Shown here piece after piece: positions 8,451-16,741 of a stretch of 64,000 nt of DNA. Under the pieces are notes generated by a model. The model was not told where the DNA came from, ran no database searches, and saw only the letters and a program-made list of their open reading frames with translations. Made by a program: the position numbers and the translations under genes. Position 1 is the first letter of the stretch. Every line of letters begins with the position of its first letter. Source of the DNA: Acidobacteriota bacterium (lineage in GTDB: Bacteria > Acidobacteriota > Holophagae > Acanthopleuribacterales > Acanthopleuribacteraceae); the NCBI GenBank assembly GCA_020637335.1, contig JACJWC010000001.1, forward strand, positions 248,001-312,000, in the 5' to 3' direction.

Positions 8451-9548
8451 ATGCTCTATCAATCTTTTCTCAAACCCCTACTTTTTAAAATGGATCCGGA
8501 ATCAGCGCATGAATGGGCTGCCAGCTTGCTTGCCAGCCCATTGGTTCGTCCGCTTCAACGCGTTTATCGCGGGATTTGGGATCGCGACTTTCCCGAATTG
8601 GCATGCCAAATCGGGGGCTTACCGATAAATCACCCGATTGGGTTGGCGGCAGGATTCGACAAAAATGCAATCATGGTGCGCGGATTGGCGCAATGTGGTT
8701 TTGCTTTTATGGAAGTGGGTACGGTCACGGGCCAGGCCCAACCAGGCAATCCCAAACCGCGATTGTTTCGCTTGCCTTCAGATGCGGCGCTGATCAATCG
8801 CATGGGTTTTAACAACCAGGGTTGCGAAGCAGTAGCTGAGCGCCTGGCCACGCTGCGCAAAAAGCCGCTCCCGCTGCCCATTGGCGGAAATATTGGCAAA
8901 AGCAAAGTGGTGCCCAATGAGCAAGCCGTCGAAGACTACCTCAAATCCTTTCGCCAATTAATGCCTTTTGTGGATTTTTTTGTGGTGAATGTTTCTAGCC
9001 CAAATACCCCCAACTTACGTGCCTTGCAAGACAAAGGGCCATTACTGGAGCTATTGACTCAACTCCAAGCTGAGCAGAAAAATAATCCTAAACCGCTATG
9101 GCTCAAAATCGCTCCGGATTTGAACCCCAGCCAATTAGAGGACATCGTCGATGTTGCCCATTCCTGCCAATTGAGCGGGGTCATTGCAACCAACACCACC
9201 ATCGAACGTTCTGGTTTGTCGACGCCCATGGCCCAAGTTGAAGCGATGGGTGCAGGTGGACTAAGTGGCAAACCCCTAAAACAACGCGCGACCGATGTCA
9301 TTCGCTTTCTGCGCCAGCATTTAGCGAACGATCAAGCCATCATTGGCGTAGGCGGAATTGAAACCGGACAGGATGTTTTTGAAAAGCTTCAGGCCGGCGC
9401 TTCAGCGGTTCAGGTCTATACCGGTTTCATTTATGGCGGTCCCGATTTTGTTTTCCGACTCAAAAAACAGCTGCTAGACCAGCTTCATGCTCACGGGATG
9501 CAGAACCTGGGCGACTTGGGGCCGTGGATTCAGACCGCCAAGGTGTAG
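8451..9548 (+). CDS. pyrD: Dihydroorotate dehydrogenase (quinone), class 2
   Basis: Membrane-associated FMN enzyme oxidising dihydroorotate to orotate in pyrimidine synthesis. The length of 365 residues and the N-terminal helical extension before the TIM barrel (MDPESAHEWA) mark class 2. Barrel motifs include NPIGLAAGFDKNA, NRMGFNNQG, the catalytic serine segment NVSSPNTPNLR, and GVGGI...GASAVQVYTGF for FMN phosphate binding. It is co-directional with the reductase-like gene 9 bp upstream. Its last 19 bp overlap the 3' end of the convergent winged-helix gene. Confidence 0.97.
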   Translation: MLYQSFLKPLLFKMDPESAHEWAASLLASPLVRPLQRVYRGIWDRDFPELACQIGGLPINHPIGLAAGFDKNAIMVRGLAQCGFAFMEVGTVTGQAQPGNPKPRLFRLPSDAALINRMGFNNQGCEAVAERLATLRKKPLPLPIGGNIGKSKVVPNEQAVEDYLKSFRQLMPFVDFFVVNVSSPNTPNLRALQDKGPLLELLTQLQAEQKNNPKPLWLKIAPDLNPSQLEDIVDVAHSCQLSGVIATNTTIERSGLSTPMAQVEAMGAGGLSGKPLKQRATDVIRFLRQHLANDQAIIGVGGIETGQDVFEKLQAGASAVQVYTGFIYGGPDFVFRLKKQLLDQLHAHGMQNLGDLGPWIQTAKV

Positions 9549-10003
9549 GTCGTGTCGCGGCGTTCGCCGTGACGCATCACTTTGCCCGTGTGGACCAATT
9601 CCTTGATGCGCAAATTCCAGGTAGAAGGCGAAATCCCGGTTTCTTTGAGGATCTGTTTCTTTTTGAGCGGGCGACTGGCGCTTTCCAGACATCTCAGGAT
9701 GCGTTTGCGTGATTCTGTAGCCGAGATTCGCGAACCATCGGCATCTACCCCATCCTCAAACAAAAGCAGCAAGCTGCGTTGCCCGCGCACCGACTTGATG
9801 GTTAAAGGAATACCTTCCTGACCAGCTACGGCTAAAAAGGCCTGGCGCACCGATTGAACCTTCTCATCGGGATCCAAATCCCAGAATACGCGGTGTTGGG
9901 TGGCCGTTTCGCGTGCTCGGGTCAAATTGCCCAAGATATGTTGATAGGCGCCATCATCCAATTTCGTCTGTAAACTGCGCGCCTCGATCCGAAGCTTGCC
10001 CAT
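9530..10003 (-). CDS. Winged-helix DNA-binding protein
   Basis: Protein of 157 residues with a C-terminal winged helix-turn-helix (about residues 100-157): RKRILRCLE, then KKKQILKETGISPSTWNLRI as helix-turn-helix, then a wing ending in YTLAV. The N-terminal 90 residues are not recognised. The ATG at 10003 lies close to a purine-rich GGAG/GGGGA tract; a TTG at 10033 extends the frame. A strong sigma-70 promoter with flanking 8-bp direct repeats lies upstream, suggesting regulated, possibly autoregulated, expression. The target is unknown. It overlaps pyrD tail to tail by 19 bp. Confidence 0.7.
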   Translation of the reverse strand: MGKLRIEARSLQTKLDDGAYQHILGNLTRARETATQHRVFWDLDPDEKVQSVRQAFLAVAGQEGIPLTIKSVRGQRSLLLLFEDGVDADGSRISATESRKRILRCLESASRPLKKKQILKETGISPSTWNLRIKELVHTGKVMRHGERRDTTYTLAV

Positions 10004-10035
10004 CCGGTCCCCACTCCTCGTTTTTGCTTCCAAAA

Positions 10036-10064
10036 AGCATAGTAATTCTATATATGTTTGTCAA
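10036..10064 (-). promoter_or_regulatory. Strong sigma-70 promoter for the winged-helix gene
   Basis: On the minus strand: TTGACA, 17 bp, TATGCT. The -35 is perfect and the spacer optimal. It lies in an AT-rich island about 35 bp upstream of the start codon. Confidence 0.75.
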
Positions 10065-10078
10065 CAATTTCATAGTAA
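10038..10078. repeat. Pair of CATAGTAA direct repeats flanking the promoter
   Basis: CATAGTAA occurs at 10038-10045 and again at 10071-10078, 33 bp apart (about three helical turns). One copy overlaps the -10 element and the other sits just upstream of the -35 of the winged-helix gene promoter. The arrangement would suit an operator pair. Confidence 0.5.
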
Positions 10079-10180
10079 GTTTTCCAAATACGATGAGCTG
10101 GTTTTTGCGTGTGTTCGCAGATGGGGACAGGGGAAACCTTCATTTTATCGTATCCCCTTGCGAATAGCCCGACCTGAATT

Positions 10181-10189
10181 TGTTATAAT
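10181..10189 (+). promoter_or_regulatory. Extended -10 promoter for the multiheme cytochrome gene
   Basis: TGTTATAAT is a full TGn extended -10 element; no convincing -35 is correctly spaced. The predicted start lies about 19 bp before the ATG, leaving the GAGGGG ribosome binding site in the leader. Confidence 0.55.
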
Positions 10190-10214
10190 CCAACGCTGAT
10201 TTTGAGGGGTAAAA

Positions 10215-11966
10215 ATGGGATTGCGGATACTAGCGGTACTGATCGTCGGTGGCGCATTGTGGGGTCAAATTACAGGTGTCGTTCGGGATGCCAACACCCT
10301 GCAAGCTGTACCTGACGCGATTATTGTGATCAAAGGCCATTCCATGCAAACGACCTCAGCTTCTGATGGAAGTTTCAGCCTGAATGATACGGCTTCGCTG
10401 CCCTTTTATTTGGTGGTGGCCAAACATCCCTATTTTACGGAGCCAGTTTTCATCAGTACGGTTTCTCAAAGCCAAAACATGATGATCGATCTGACCCCGG
10501 TCCCCCTGGAAACCTCCATGCCAAATGGGGCATTGAATACACCTGAGGATTGTGAAACCTGCCACCCCGATACCTACACGGAATGGCTGGGTTCACCCAT
10601 GCAGAAAACCGGGTTAAATCGCTGGGTCTGGGACGTTTGGGACGGAACGGGAACGGCTGGTGGCATGAATGGTTTTGTGTATAAACGCGATTCCATTCAC
10701 CGTTTTGCCAATCCCAATTCGGATTGCAGCGCCTGTCATAGCCCGGTTCACTGGTTAACCGATATTGAAACGGCAGGCATGGGCGATGATGTGAACAATC
10801 CAACCGCTGATATGAGTCGCGGGGTCCAATGTGAGGTCTGCCATCGTGCCGCGTTTGTGGACCCAGCCAAAAGCAATTTCCCCGGGGTGACGCCTGAATC
10901 CTTCTCATTTTTCCGCAACATTGATGTTTATGCCGAATTTGGGCTGCGACCCGATGTTACCTATTCGGGTGGAATCATGCGGGCCGCCTACAATCCACAG
11001 CTCAGTGCTGAATTGTGCGCCGCCTGTCATGAGGACAATACGGATCACGACGATGATGGCGATTTTGAGGATGCTGGCAGCGTTCCGCACGAAACGACCT
11101 TTAGTGAGTGGAAAACCTATTTTCTAGCAGCAGCTGGTTCCGGTAAAACCTGTATTGAGTGCCACATGCCGTTGACTGAACGCGATGCGTTCTGCGTGTT
11201 TGAAAAGGGTCGGTCTGGGACGGTCCGAACCCACCATATCCGCGGCACAAGTCCCGCTTTTCTCGATAGTGCTGTGAACCTGGACGTCAATGCCAGCGAA
11301 TCCTTGAGCGAATACGTCCTGGATATCGACCTGACCAATATTGGTGCGGGTCACAGTGTGCCGAGCGGGGTGGTTATCCGCAATATGTTGTTGCTGGTAC
11401 GCGTCCGCGATGGTTTAGGTCAAGATGCGACCTTATTGGCAGGTGATACTTTGGATCCCGTAGCTGGAGTGGGTGACCCCAATCAGGGCTATTACGCAGG
11501 TTTGGCCGGCAAGGCCTTCTATTTGAACATGAGTGATGGGGCCACTGAACGCTTGTTTTATACCGAAGCCAATCAACTGGCCTTCGACAGCCGACTAAAG
11601 GCGGGAGAATCCTACCAAAACCAATTTCGCTTCCAGATGCCCAGCCAATTAGCCGGTGGGTTACAAGTGGATGTCAAAGTCCTGTACCGGCGCAGTTTTC
11701 GAGAGCTCCTCGATCAGAAAGGTTGGACAATGACCGGTCATGGTGAGCCTTTGGCCGATATTGCGGCGCCTGACTACGGCCACGTCATGGCGGAATATAC
11801 GCAGAGTCTGAACCCCTGCGCCGATCGAGATCTGGACAACAATAGCCTGGTCAATGGTCTTGATTTGGCTATTTTGGTCGATCAGTGGCTGAGTCCTCCA
11901 CCCTTCGGAGGCGGGGCAAAGACCGGCATGATGCACTTGGCCGCCTTGGTTAATTGCCTGCCTTAG
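10215..11966 (+). CDS. Secreted five-heme cytochrome c with carboxypeptidase-regulatory-like and dockerin-like domains
   Basis: Exported protein of 583 residues with an N-terminal signal (MGLRILAVLIVGGALWGQ). Residues about 18-95 resemble a carboxypeptidase regulatory-like beta-sandwich (ITGVVRDANTLQAVPDAII...SDGSFSL). Five CxxCH heme sites start at C113, C171, C206, C268 and C313, as in the cytochrome c554-like group. A beta-rich region follows (about 345-520). The C-terminus carries one calcium-loop segment like half a dockerin (DRDLDNNSLVNGLDLAIL, about residue 538). Likely a periplasmic or surface electron-transfer protein; redox partner and substrate are unknown. The convergent polyferredoxin gene overlaps its 3' end by 17 bp. 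The heme count is directly visible. Confidence 0.85.
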   Translation: MGLRILAVLIVGGALWGQITGVVRDANTLQAVPDAIIVIKGHSMQTTSASDGSFSLNDTASLPFYLVVAKHPYFTEPVFISTVSQSQNMMIDLTPVPLETSMPNGALNTPEDCETCHPDTYTEWLGSPMQKTGLNRWVWDVWDGTGTAGGMNGFVYKRDSIHRFANPNSDCSACHSPVHWLTDIETAGMGDDVNNPTADMSRGVQCEVCHRAAFVDPAKSNFPGVTPESFSFFRNIDVYAEFGLRPDVTYSGGIMRAAYNPQLSAELCAACHEDNTDHDDDGDFEDAGSVPHETTFSEWKTYFLAAAGSGKTCIECHMPLTERDAFCVFEKGRSGTVRTHHIRGTSPAFLDSAVNLDVNASESLSEYVLDIDLTNIGAGHSVPSGVVIRNMLLLVRVRDGLGQDATLLAGDTLDPVAGVGDPNQGYYAGLAGKAFYLNMSDGATERLFYTEANQLAFDSRLKAGESYQNQFRFQMPSQLAGGLQVDVKVLYRRSFRELLDQKGWTMTGHGEPLADIAAPDYGHVMAEYTQSLNPCADRDLDNNSLVNGLDLAILVDQWLSPPPFGGGAKTGMMHLAALVNCLP

Positions 11967-13215
11967 CGCGTTTCTGGCGCTGTTCATAGCGGGCCCTTAT
12001 TTCGGCCTGTTTTTCGGTCTTGCCCGTCTGTTTGTAAATCACATACAGGTGCAGCCACATGACCGTTGGATCCACCCAAAATGCAGGATCAGCTTTTTCA
12101 TAATGCATCTCGGCTTGGGTGTAATCGCCTGCGCTAAAAGCTCTGAACCCGCAGCGAAAGTGGTAATGGGCATAACCGTCTTTCACGATAATCGGAACCA
12201 AAATACAAACAAGCATCACCCACAGGGCGCGCAATTTCTTGTATTGCTGCCACAAGCGCGGTAAACGCAGAAAATACCAAGCCACTAATAATCCAATAGA
12301 AAAGGCCAAAAAATGGCCGATGGCGTACATTTCATCATAAACCCAACCCACGAGTGCAACGGTCAGCCAAAACAAAAGTTCAATGGGACGGGGTAAATAG
12401 AAGCCCTTCTGTTCGGCCACGGCGATCGGTTCGGAACAGGTTTGTTGAGGGCCGCTAAAAGCCAAGGCATCCACTGGGCAGACCGCCACACATTGTTGGC
12501 ATTGAATGCAGGCGGCAGACCGGACATCAAAAGTCGAGTTGATGGCTCGGCTAACGTCGATATCCATCGGGCATTGCTTGGTGCATTCCCCGCAACGGGT
12601 ACACGAATCGACCTTGCGTACACGAAAACGAGACCATCGATTGGTCCAACCCACCATAATGCCCCAAGGGCACAAATGACGGCAAAAGGGTCGTGGTCCG
12701 AGCGCCAAGGGCAGGACTACCAAAACCACGGCTAGTGTTATTAGGGCAGCCGTGAAGGGTTGAAACAGGCTAAGCGGCGCGGTTGCGCCCAGTTCGATTT
12801 GAAAAGGGATCGTGCCCTGCGGTCGCTCTGAAAAGGAAGGCCAAATAAAAAAATAAACCAAAATGATCAAGCAGGCCCATGGGCCATAGCGCAAAGGCAG
12901 GTGATCTTGTCGGATTTTTATCTTGCGCATCAGATGATCCAACAGATCGTAGGCCAGCCCAATATGGCAAAACCACCCGCACAGAAACCGTCCCCAAAAA
13001 AAGGCTGCCCCAAGAACCAACAAACCAAAAACTGCACCTGCCGTGAGCGTATTGCGCTCCAGAAAATTGCGGAACATTTCGGCAAAATCAATGGCACCAA
13101 TCTGTTGCTGACCCCATCCATACCACAGGTACAGGTGGCTCAAAATGGCTAGGTGAACCCCCAGGAAAGCAATGAGGCGCAACCGAAAGAGGCGTTTGAT
13201 TTTCTGTTCTGACAT
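11950..13215 (-). CDS. NapH/MauN-type membrane polyferredoxin
   Basis: Inner-membrane iron-sulfur protein of 421 residues. Transmembrane segments carry the paired motifs FLCGWFCHIG and FCRHLCPWG of the NapH/CcoG/RdxA-like family. Two [4Fe-4S] ferredoxin motifs follow, CTRCGECTKQCP and CIQCQQCVAVCP. Further membrane helices and a C-terminal TPR-like stretch of about 60 residues complete it. The start is taken at the ATG at 13215 with CGGAG upstream; a GTG at 13236 has no ribosome site. It probably passes electrons from the quinone pool to a periplasmic acceptor; the neighbouring multiheme cytochrome is a candidate by position only. The family is clear, the role inferred. Confidence 0.85.
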   Translation of the reverse strand: MSEQKIKRLFRLRLIAFLGVHLAILSHLYLWYGWGQQQIGAIDFAEMFRNFLERNTLTAGAVFGLLVLGAAFFWGRFLCGWFCHIGLAYDLLDHLMRKIKIRQDHLPLRYGPWACLIILVYFFIWPSFSERPQGTIPFQIELGATAPLSLFQPFTAALITLAVVLVVLPLALGPRPFCRHLCPWGIMVGWTNRWSRFRVRKVDSCTRCGECTKQCPMDIDVSRAINSTFDVRSAACIQCQQCVAVCPVDALAFSGPQQTCSEPIAVAEQKGFYLPRPIELLFWLTVALVGWVYDEMYAIGHFLAFSIGLLVAWYFLRLPRLWQQYKKLRALWVMLVCILVPIIVKDGYAHYHFRCGFRAFSAGDYTQAEMHYEKADPAFWVDPTVMWLHLYVIYKQTGKTEKQAEIRARYEQRQKRAKAGN

Positions 13216-13230
13216 GGTCGGGACTCCGGC

Positions 13231-13246
13231 TGGCACTGTTTATGCC
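13231..13246 (+). promoter_or_regulatory. Sigma-54-type promoter upstream of the FG-GAP protein gene
   Basis: TGGCAC-TGTTT-ATGCC. The -24 hexamer is perfect and the -12 GC is exactly 12 bp after the -24 GG. The predicted start is near 13257, before every candidate start codon of the downstream gene. Confidence 0.65.
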
Positions 13247-13310
13247 TGGAATCATAGTATGATTGGCGGAGATGAATCGCCAGATATCCTTGTTTTTTAT
13301 TGGATTTCCC

Positions 13311-16300
13311 ATGAAATTGGCCTGTTTCCTGATTATTTTTGCGCTGCCCCTGACTGCGGCCGAAGTGTGGCTGCAGGCGGTGACACCCGATAGTTTTGTG
13401 CGTCTCATCAACCCGGCAAGCAAGGAGCAGGTCATCATCCTCAGCCTGATCCAGTCGGATGGTTCTACCCTTGTCACCACCCCTATCACGCTCAAAGCCA
13501 AACAGGCGCTGATGGTGCAACCGAGTCAGTGGGCCAGTTTTATGGGCAGCGTGGATATTCGCGTCGTTTCACTTTATTCGGTCCTGTTGCAATCTGTTCG
13601 CGATGACGGCCGTAACTTGAGTGAGCGGGAAGGCCAGCCCCTGCGGGCGGGTAGCCTGCCCATTCCGCACATTGCCGAAGCCGCCGCATTCTGGGACACC
13701 CGATTGTTCCTCAGCACAAGCGATGGGCTCGCCAATCTGGACCTGATTGTGGGGGGTAAATCGCAGACGTTGGTTCAAATGCAGTTGCATCAATCGCATT
13801 TTGCCAATTTGGAAACCTTATTAGGCAACCCGGTCCTTGCGGGCTCTGGCTGGGGTCAGGTCCACAGTCGTGGTCCGCTTATGGCTGGCAGCCTGGAATT
13901 TGGCACCTCGGATGGAACACAGCTGGCCTGTTTACCGCTGAACATGGAACGCTCCTGCCAATTGACACTTCCGCATATTCCGGTCGATTCGGTCAATTGG
14001 TGGACCGGCTTAGTATTGATCAACAGCCATGACCAAGCGTTAGCCGTTCAGGTCGAAATTCACAGCGACGTAGGTCTGATCGGCCAAAGCCAATTGGAAA
14101 TTCCGCCAGCCAGTAAATATGTCGACCTGATGGAAAATGTTTTGGGTGGAAGTGTGCCGGCGGGCGCTTCCTGGCTGCGTTTAAAGGCAGAGCGTTCCCT
14201 GGTCGGGTTTGAACTTTTTGGGACGCGCAACCGCCAGGCCTTGGCCGGCTTGCCGTTGACCAATCAAGCCCACAAACGCTTGGTTATGGGGTGGTTAGGC
14301 GACATGGAGCAGTGGAGCGGCGCCGTTTTTCTGAATCCGGGTTTTCAATCAGCACAGGTGACGTTGAACGCATTTGCAGATGGTGGGACCTTGGCGCGCA
14401 CCGTCACCTTTAGCGTTCCGGCTGGTGCGAAGAAAACCTTGCTCTTACAGGATGTACTCAAGTTGAAGGGGGCCTATTGGGTCGAGGCGATTTCCGACTC
14501 TGGTCTACAGGCCTTTCAACTCCTGGGCGATAAAGCTTTTCAAAAGCTTGCGGCCTTCCAACCGGTCGATCTCGATTCTGGTGATTTGGACGTCGGATTG
14601 CCCAAAACAATGCTGGATTCACCTGCCAATTTGTTTAACCGAAAAATTGCCTTTGCCGACTACGATGGTGATGGTGTTAAGGAAATCATCAGTGAAGATG
14701 GGTCCCAACTGCTTCTGGCAGATTTAAGTGGCAGCTTTGAAAGCTTTTCGATTCCCTTTGCTGATTTCGATTTTTCCGTTCCCATGGGTTCTCTGGTCTA
14801 TCCACAAAGTTTTGACCTGGATCAGGACGGTACACCCGAACTTTTATTAAACACAACCCATATGTCGATTTACCGCCTGGGCAGCCATGGCGAGATCAGC
14901 TTGTTTCAACCCTTTAAACCGGATGTGGCAGCCGATCCTGTTGTCCGTGGCGCCGAGGATTTTAATGGTGATGGCTGGCTGGACTTGGTCACGAACCGCG
15001 CCTTTTTTCGCAGTTTTCCGACGTTAACCGATCCTTACAACCTGAATAGCTTTCCTTCCCAGTTCCCGCAGGGCGGAAAAGGGACGTTGATCCTGAATGT
15101 GAACGGTGACTTTTACCCCGATCTGGTTTCAGCGCTATTCGATAGCATGTATGCCATCGTGACCAATAATGCGCAGTCGTTTACCTCACCACTCTATGTA
15201 CCAAAAGCCCCTAAAGACATACTGCAAATGTTTCGGTTCGATTTCGATGAGGATGGATATCCGGAAATCTTTAGCTTTTTAGCCGCAACCGGGAACTCTG
15301 TTAACCCAGATTTATTGGACATTGCCCACGTGGCCAGTGTGGGCAGTCGTTCTCTGTTCCAAATTCCCGTTCAGCAGGAGTGGGGTTTGAGCAATTTGAA
15401 ATTGGTTGGGCCGGAGTCAGGGCCTTTCGCCACCATTCGTCAGCATTACGGTGGGATTACGCGAACTTGGCGACTCTCTCCAGATGGCATAAATCCGCAA
15501 ACCAGTTTGGCTGGGGTTGGGGAATTGGAGGATGTGAATGGCGATGGACTGCGCGACCTGGTTTCGGCCAGCGGCACGGTTTTTCAAGAGCCTGGGGAAT
15601 GGTTCCCCAATCCGGCTGCCGCCATGGTTTTGGATCCCCTTACTGCAGCCAATGTCTGGCATCATTTGGAGGATTACGATGGCGATCAGGAATGGGAATT
15701 GATGGAGGTTCGCCTCATCCCAGGTCAATTGGCGACCCGTGTGCGTCTATTGGAACCTGCAGAACAATGGTCACAATGGTCCGTTCGGTTCGATTTTGAG
15801 GTAGAAATCGGAACGTTTGGTTATGCCACCTTCATGGACTGGGACCAGGATGGGGATCTGGACTTATTGGTGGCTGGGGTCGGCCTCAAGTTACATCGCA
15901 ATACTAACGGACAGTTCAATCGCACGGGCGAATTTATAACCCCGCCCAACGTGTATGCCATCACCAGCGCGCTTTCGGCAGATTTTGATCAAAACGGCAA
16001 TCCGGATTTATTAGGTTACAAACCCGGTTCTGGCAATAAGTTTTATCTGGTCTACGATTACTTGACCTCAACCCCCAAAACGCGCTTTATTGATGTCAAT
16101 GGCAGTTTGGCTTACGTCGAAATTCTTGATTTTAATCGCGACGGGTTGCCGGACTTCACGCTTCAGGATCCCAGCCGCAACAAAAACATCTTCATCAATC
16201 GCGGAATTGGTGACTTTATCCTCAAACCCGTCGAATGGAGCATCAGCGACTTCACCCAATTCGACGTTGATGGCGATGGCGAGTACGATTTGGTCGGGTT

Positions 16301-16718
16301 GGTGCCGATTCCTGACAATAAGCGCCAATATCTGCGCATTGCCCGCAATCGCGGCGATGAAACCTTCAGCGGTTTCTTCGTATTTTTACTGCCTGAGGAT
16401 ACCTTTTATAATCGCCTAACGGGAATGGATGTCAACCGCGATGGCCGTGTTGACCTGGTTGCGATTGGTCCTTCCTCCACTAACCAAATAGAATGGTTGG
16501 ACATTTGGCTCAATGATTACGAACCCGGTTTTCCGCAAATTCCCCTGAAACGGGTGATGCGCTTGCCGATACCCAGTGCGACCGGACTCTCTACCCTCGA
16601 TCTTAATCAGGATGGGTTTCCCGACCTGCAAATTCTTGAAGAATTTAATAGGCTTTGGTTCCTTTCCCATGTAAGCTTGCATCGCGTTTCTTGGGTCAAC
16701 ACCCATCCATTTCCCTAA
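13311..16718 (+). CDS. Large secreted FG-GAP/VCBS repeat protein
   Basis: Exported protein of 1135 residues from the ATG at 13311, which gives a clean signal peptide (MKLACFLIIFALPLTAAEVW); in-frame starts at 13263 and 13272 would extend it. The first 420 residues look like repeated beta-domains; the P-H-I...W motif occurs at residue 119 (W128) and residue 221 (W230) and is shared with the secreted proteins at 44248, 50712 and 52858. From about residue 440 come at least twelve DxDxDG-type calcium-binding FG-GAP/VCBS repeats (for example FADYDGDGVKEIIS, MDWDQDGDLDLLV, LDLNQDGFPDLQI), which fold as a beta-propeller. Such proteins act in adhesion or matrix binding; the ligand is unknown. A sigma-54-type promoter lies upstream. 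Confidence 0.85.
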   Translation: MKLACFLIIFALPLTAAEVWLQAVTPDSFVRLINPASKEQVIILSLIQSDGSTLVTTPITLKAKQALMVQPSQWASFMGSVDIRVVSLYSVLLQSVRDDGRNLSEREGQPLRAGSLPIPHIAEAAAFWDTRLFLSTSDGLANLDLIVGGKSQTLVQMQLHQSHFANLETLLGNPVLAGSGWGQVHSRGPLMAGSLEFGTSDGTQLACLPLNMERSCQLTLPHIPVDSVNWWTGLVLINSHDQALAVQVEIHSDVGLIGQSQLEIPPASKYVDLMENVLGGSVPAGASWLRLKAERSLVGFELFGTRNRQALAGLPLTNQAHKRLVMGWLGDMEQWSGAVFLNPGFQSAQVTLNAFADGGTLARTVTFSVPAGAKKTLLLQDVLKLKGAYWVEAISDSGLQAFQLLGDKAFQKLAAFQPVDLDSGDLDVGLPKTMLDSPANLFNRKIAFADYDGDGVKEIISEDGSQLLLADLSGSFESFSIPFADFDFSVPMGSLVYPQSFDLDQDGTPELLLNTTHMSIYRLGSHGEISLFQPFKPDVAADPVVRGAEDFNGDGWLDLVTNRAFFRSFPTLTDPYNLNSFPSQFPQGGKGTLILNVNGDFYPDLVSALFDSMYAIVTNNAQSFTSPLYVPKAPKDILQMFRFDFDEDGYPEIFSFLAATGNSVNPDLLDIAHVASVGSRSLFQIPVQQEWGLSNLKLVGPESGPFATIRQHYGGITRTWRLSPDGINPQTSLAGVGELEDVNGDGLRDLVSASGTVFQEPGEWFPNPAAAMVLDPLTAANVWHHLEDYDGDQEWELMEVRLIPGQLATRVRLLEPAEQWSQWSVRFDFEVEIGTFGYATFMDWDQDGDLDLLVAGVGLKLHRNTNGQFNRTGEFITPPNVYAITSALSADFDQNGNPDLLGYKPGSGNKFYLVYDYLTSTPKTRFIDVNGSLAYVEILDFNRDGLPDFTLQDPSRNKNIFINRGIGDFILKPVEWSISDFTQFDVDGDGEYDLVGLVPIPDNKRQYLRIARNRGDETFSGFFVFLLPEDTFYNRLTGMDVNRDGRVDLVAIGPSSTNQIEWLDIWLNDYEPGFPQIPLKRVMRLPIPSATGLSTLDLNQDGFPDLQILEEFNRLWFLSHVSLHRVSWVNTHPFP

Positions 16719-16741
16719 CCAATTGGAGGCCTTATTCGGCG

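Noticed and set aside
10453..10908. 151-codon minus-strand frame within the multiheme cytochrome gene
   Set aside because: It lies opposite the heme motifs of a clear gene; no start site or recognisable product.
13263..13310. Upstream start codons for the FG-GAP protein
   Set aside because: TTG 13263 and ATG 13272 would place 13-16 residues before the signal peptide; GGAG abuts the 13272 ATG too closely. They cannot be fully excluded.
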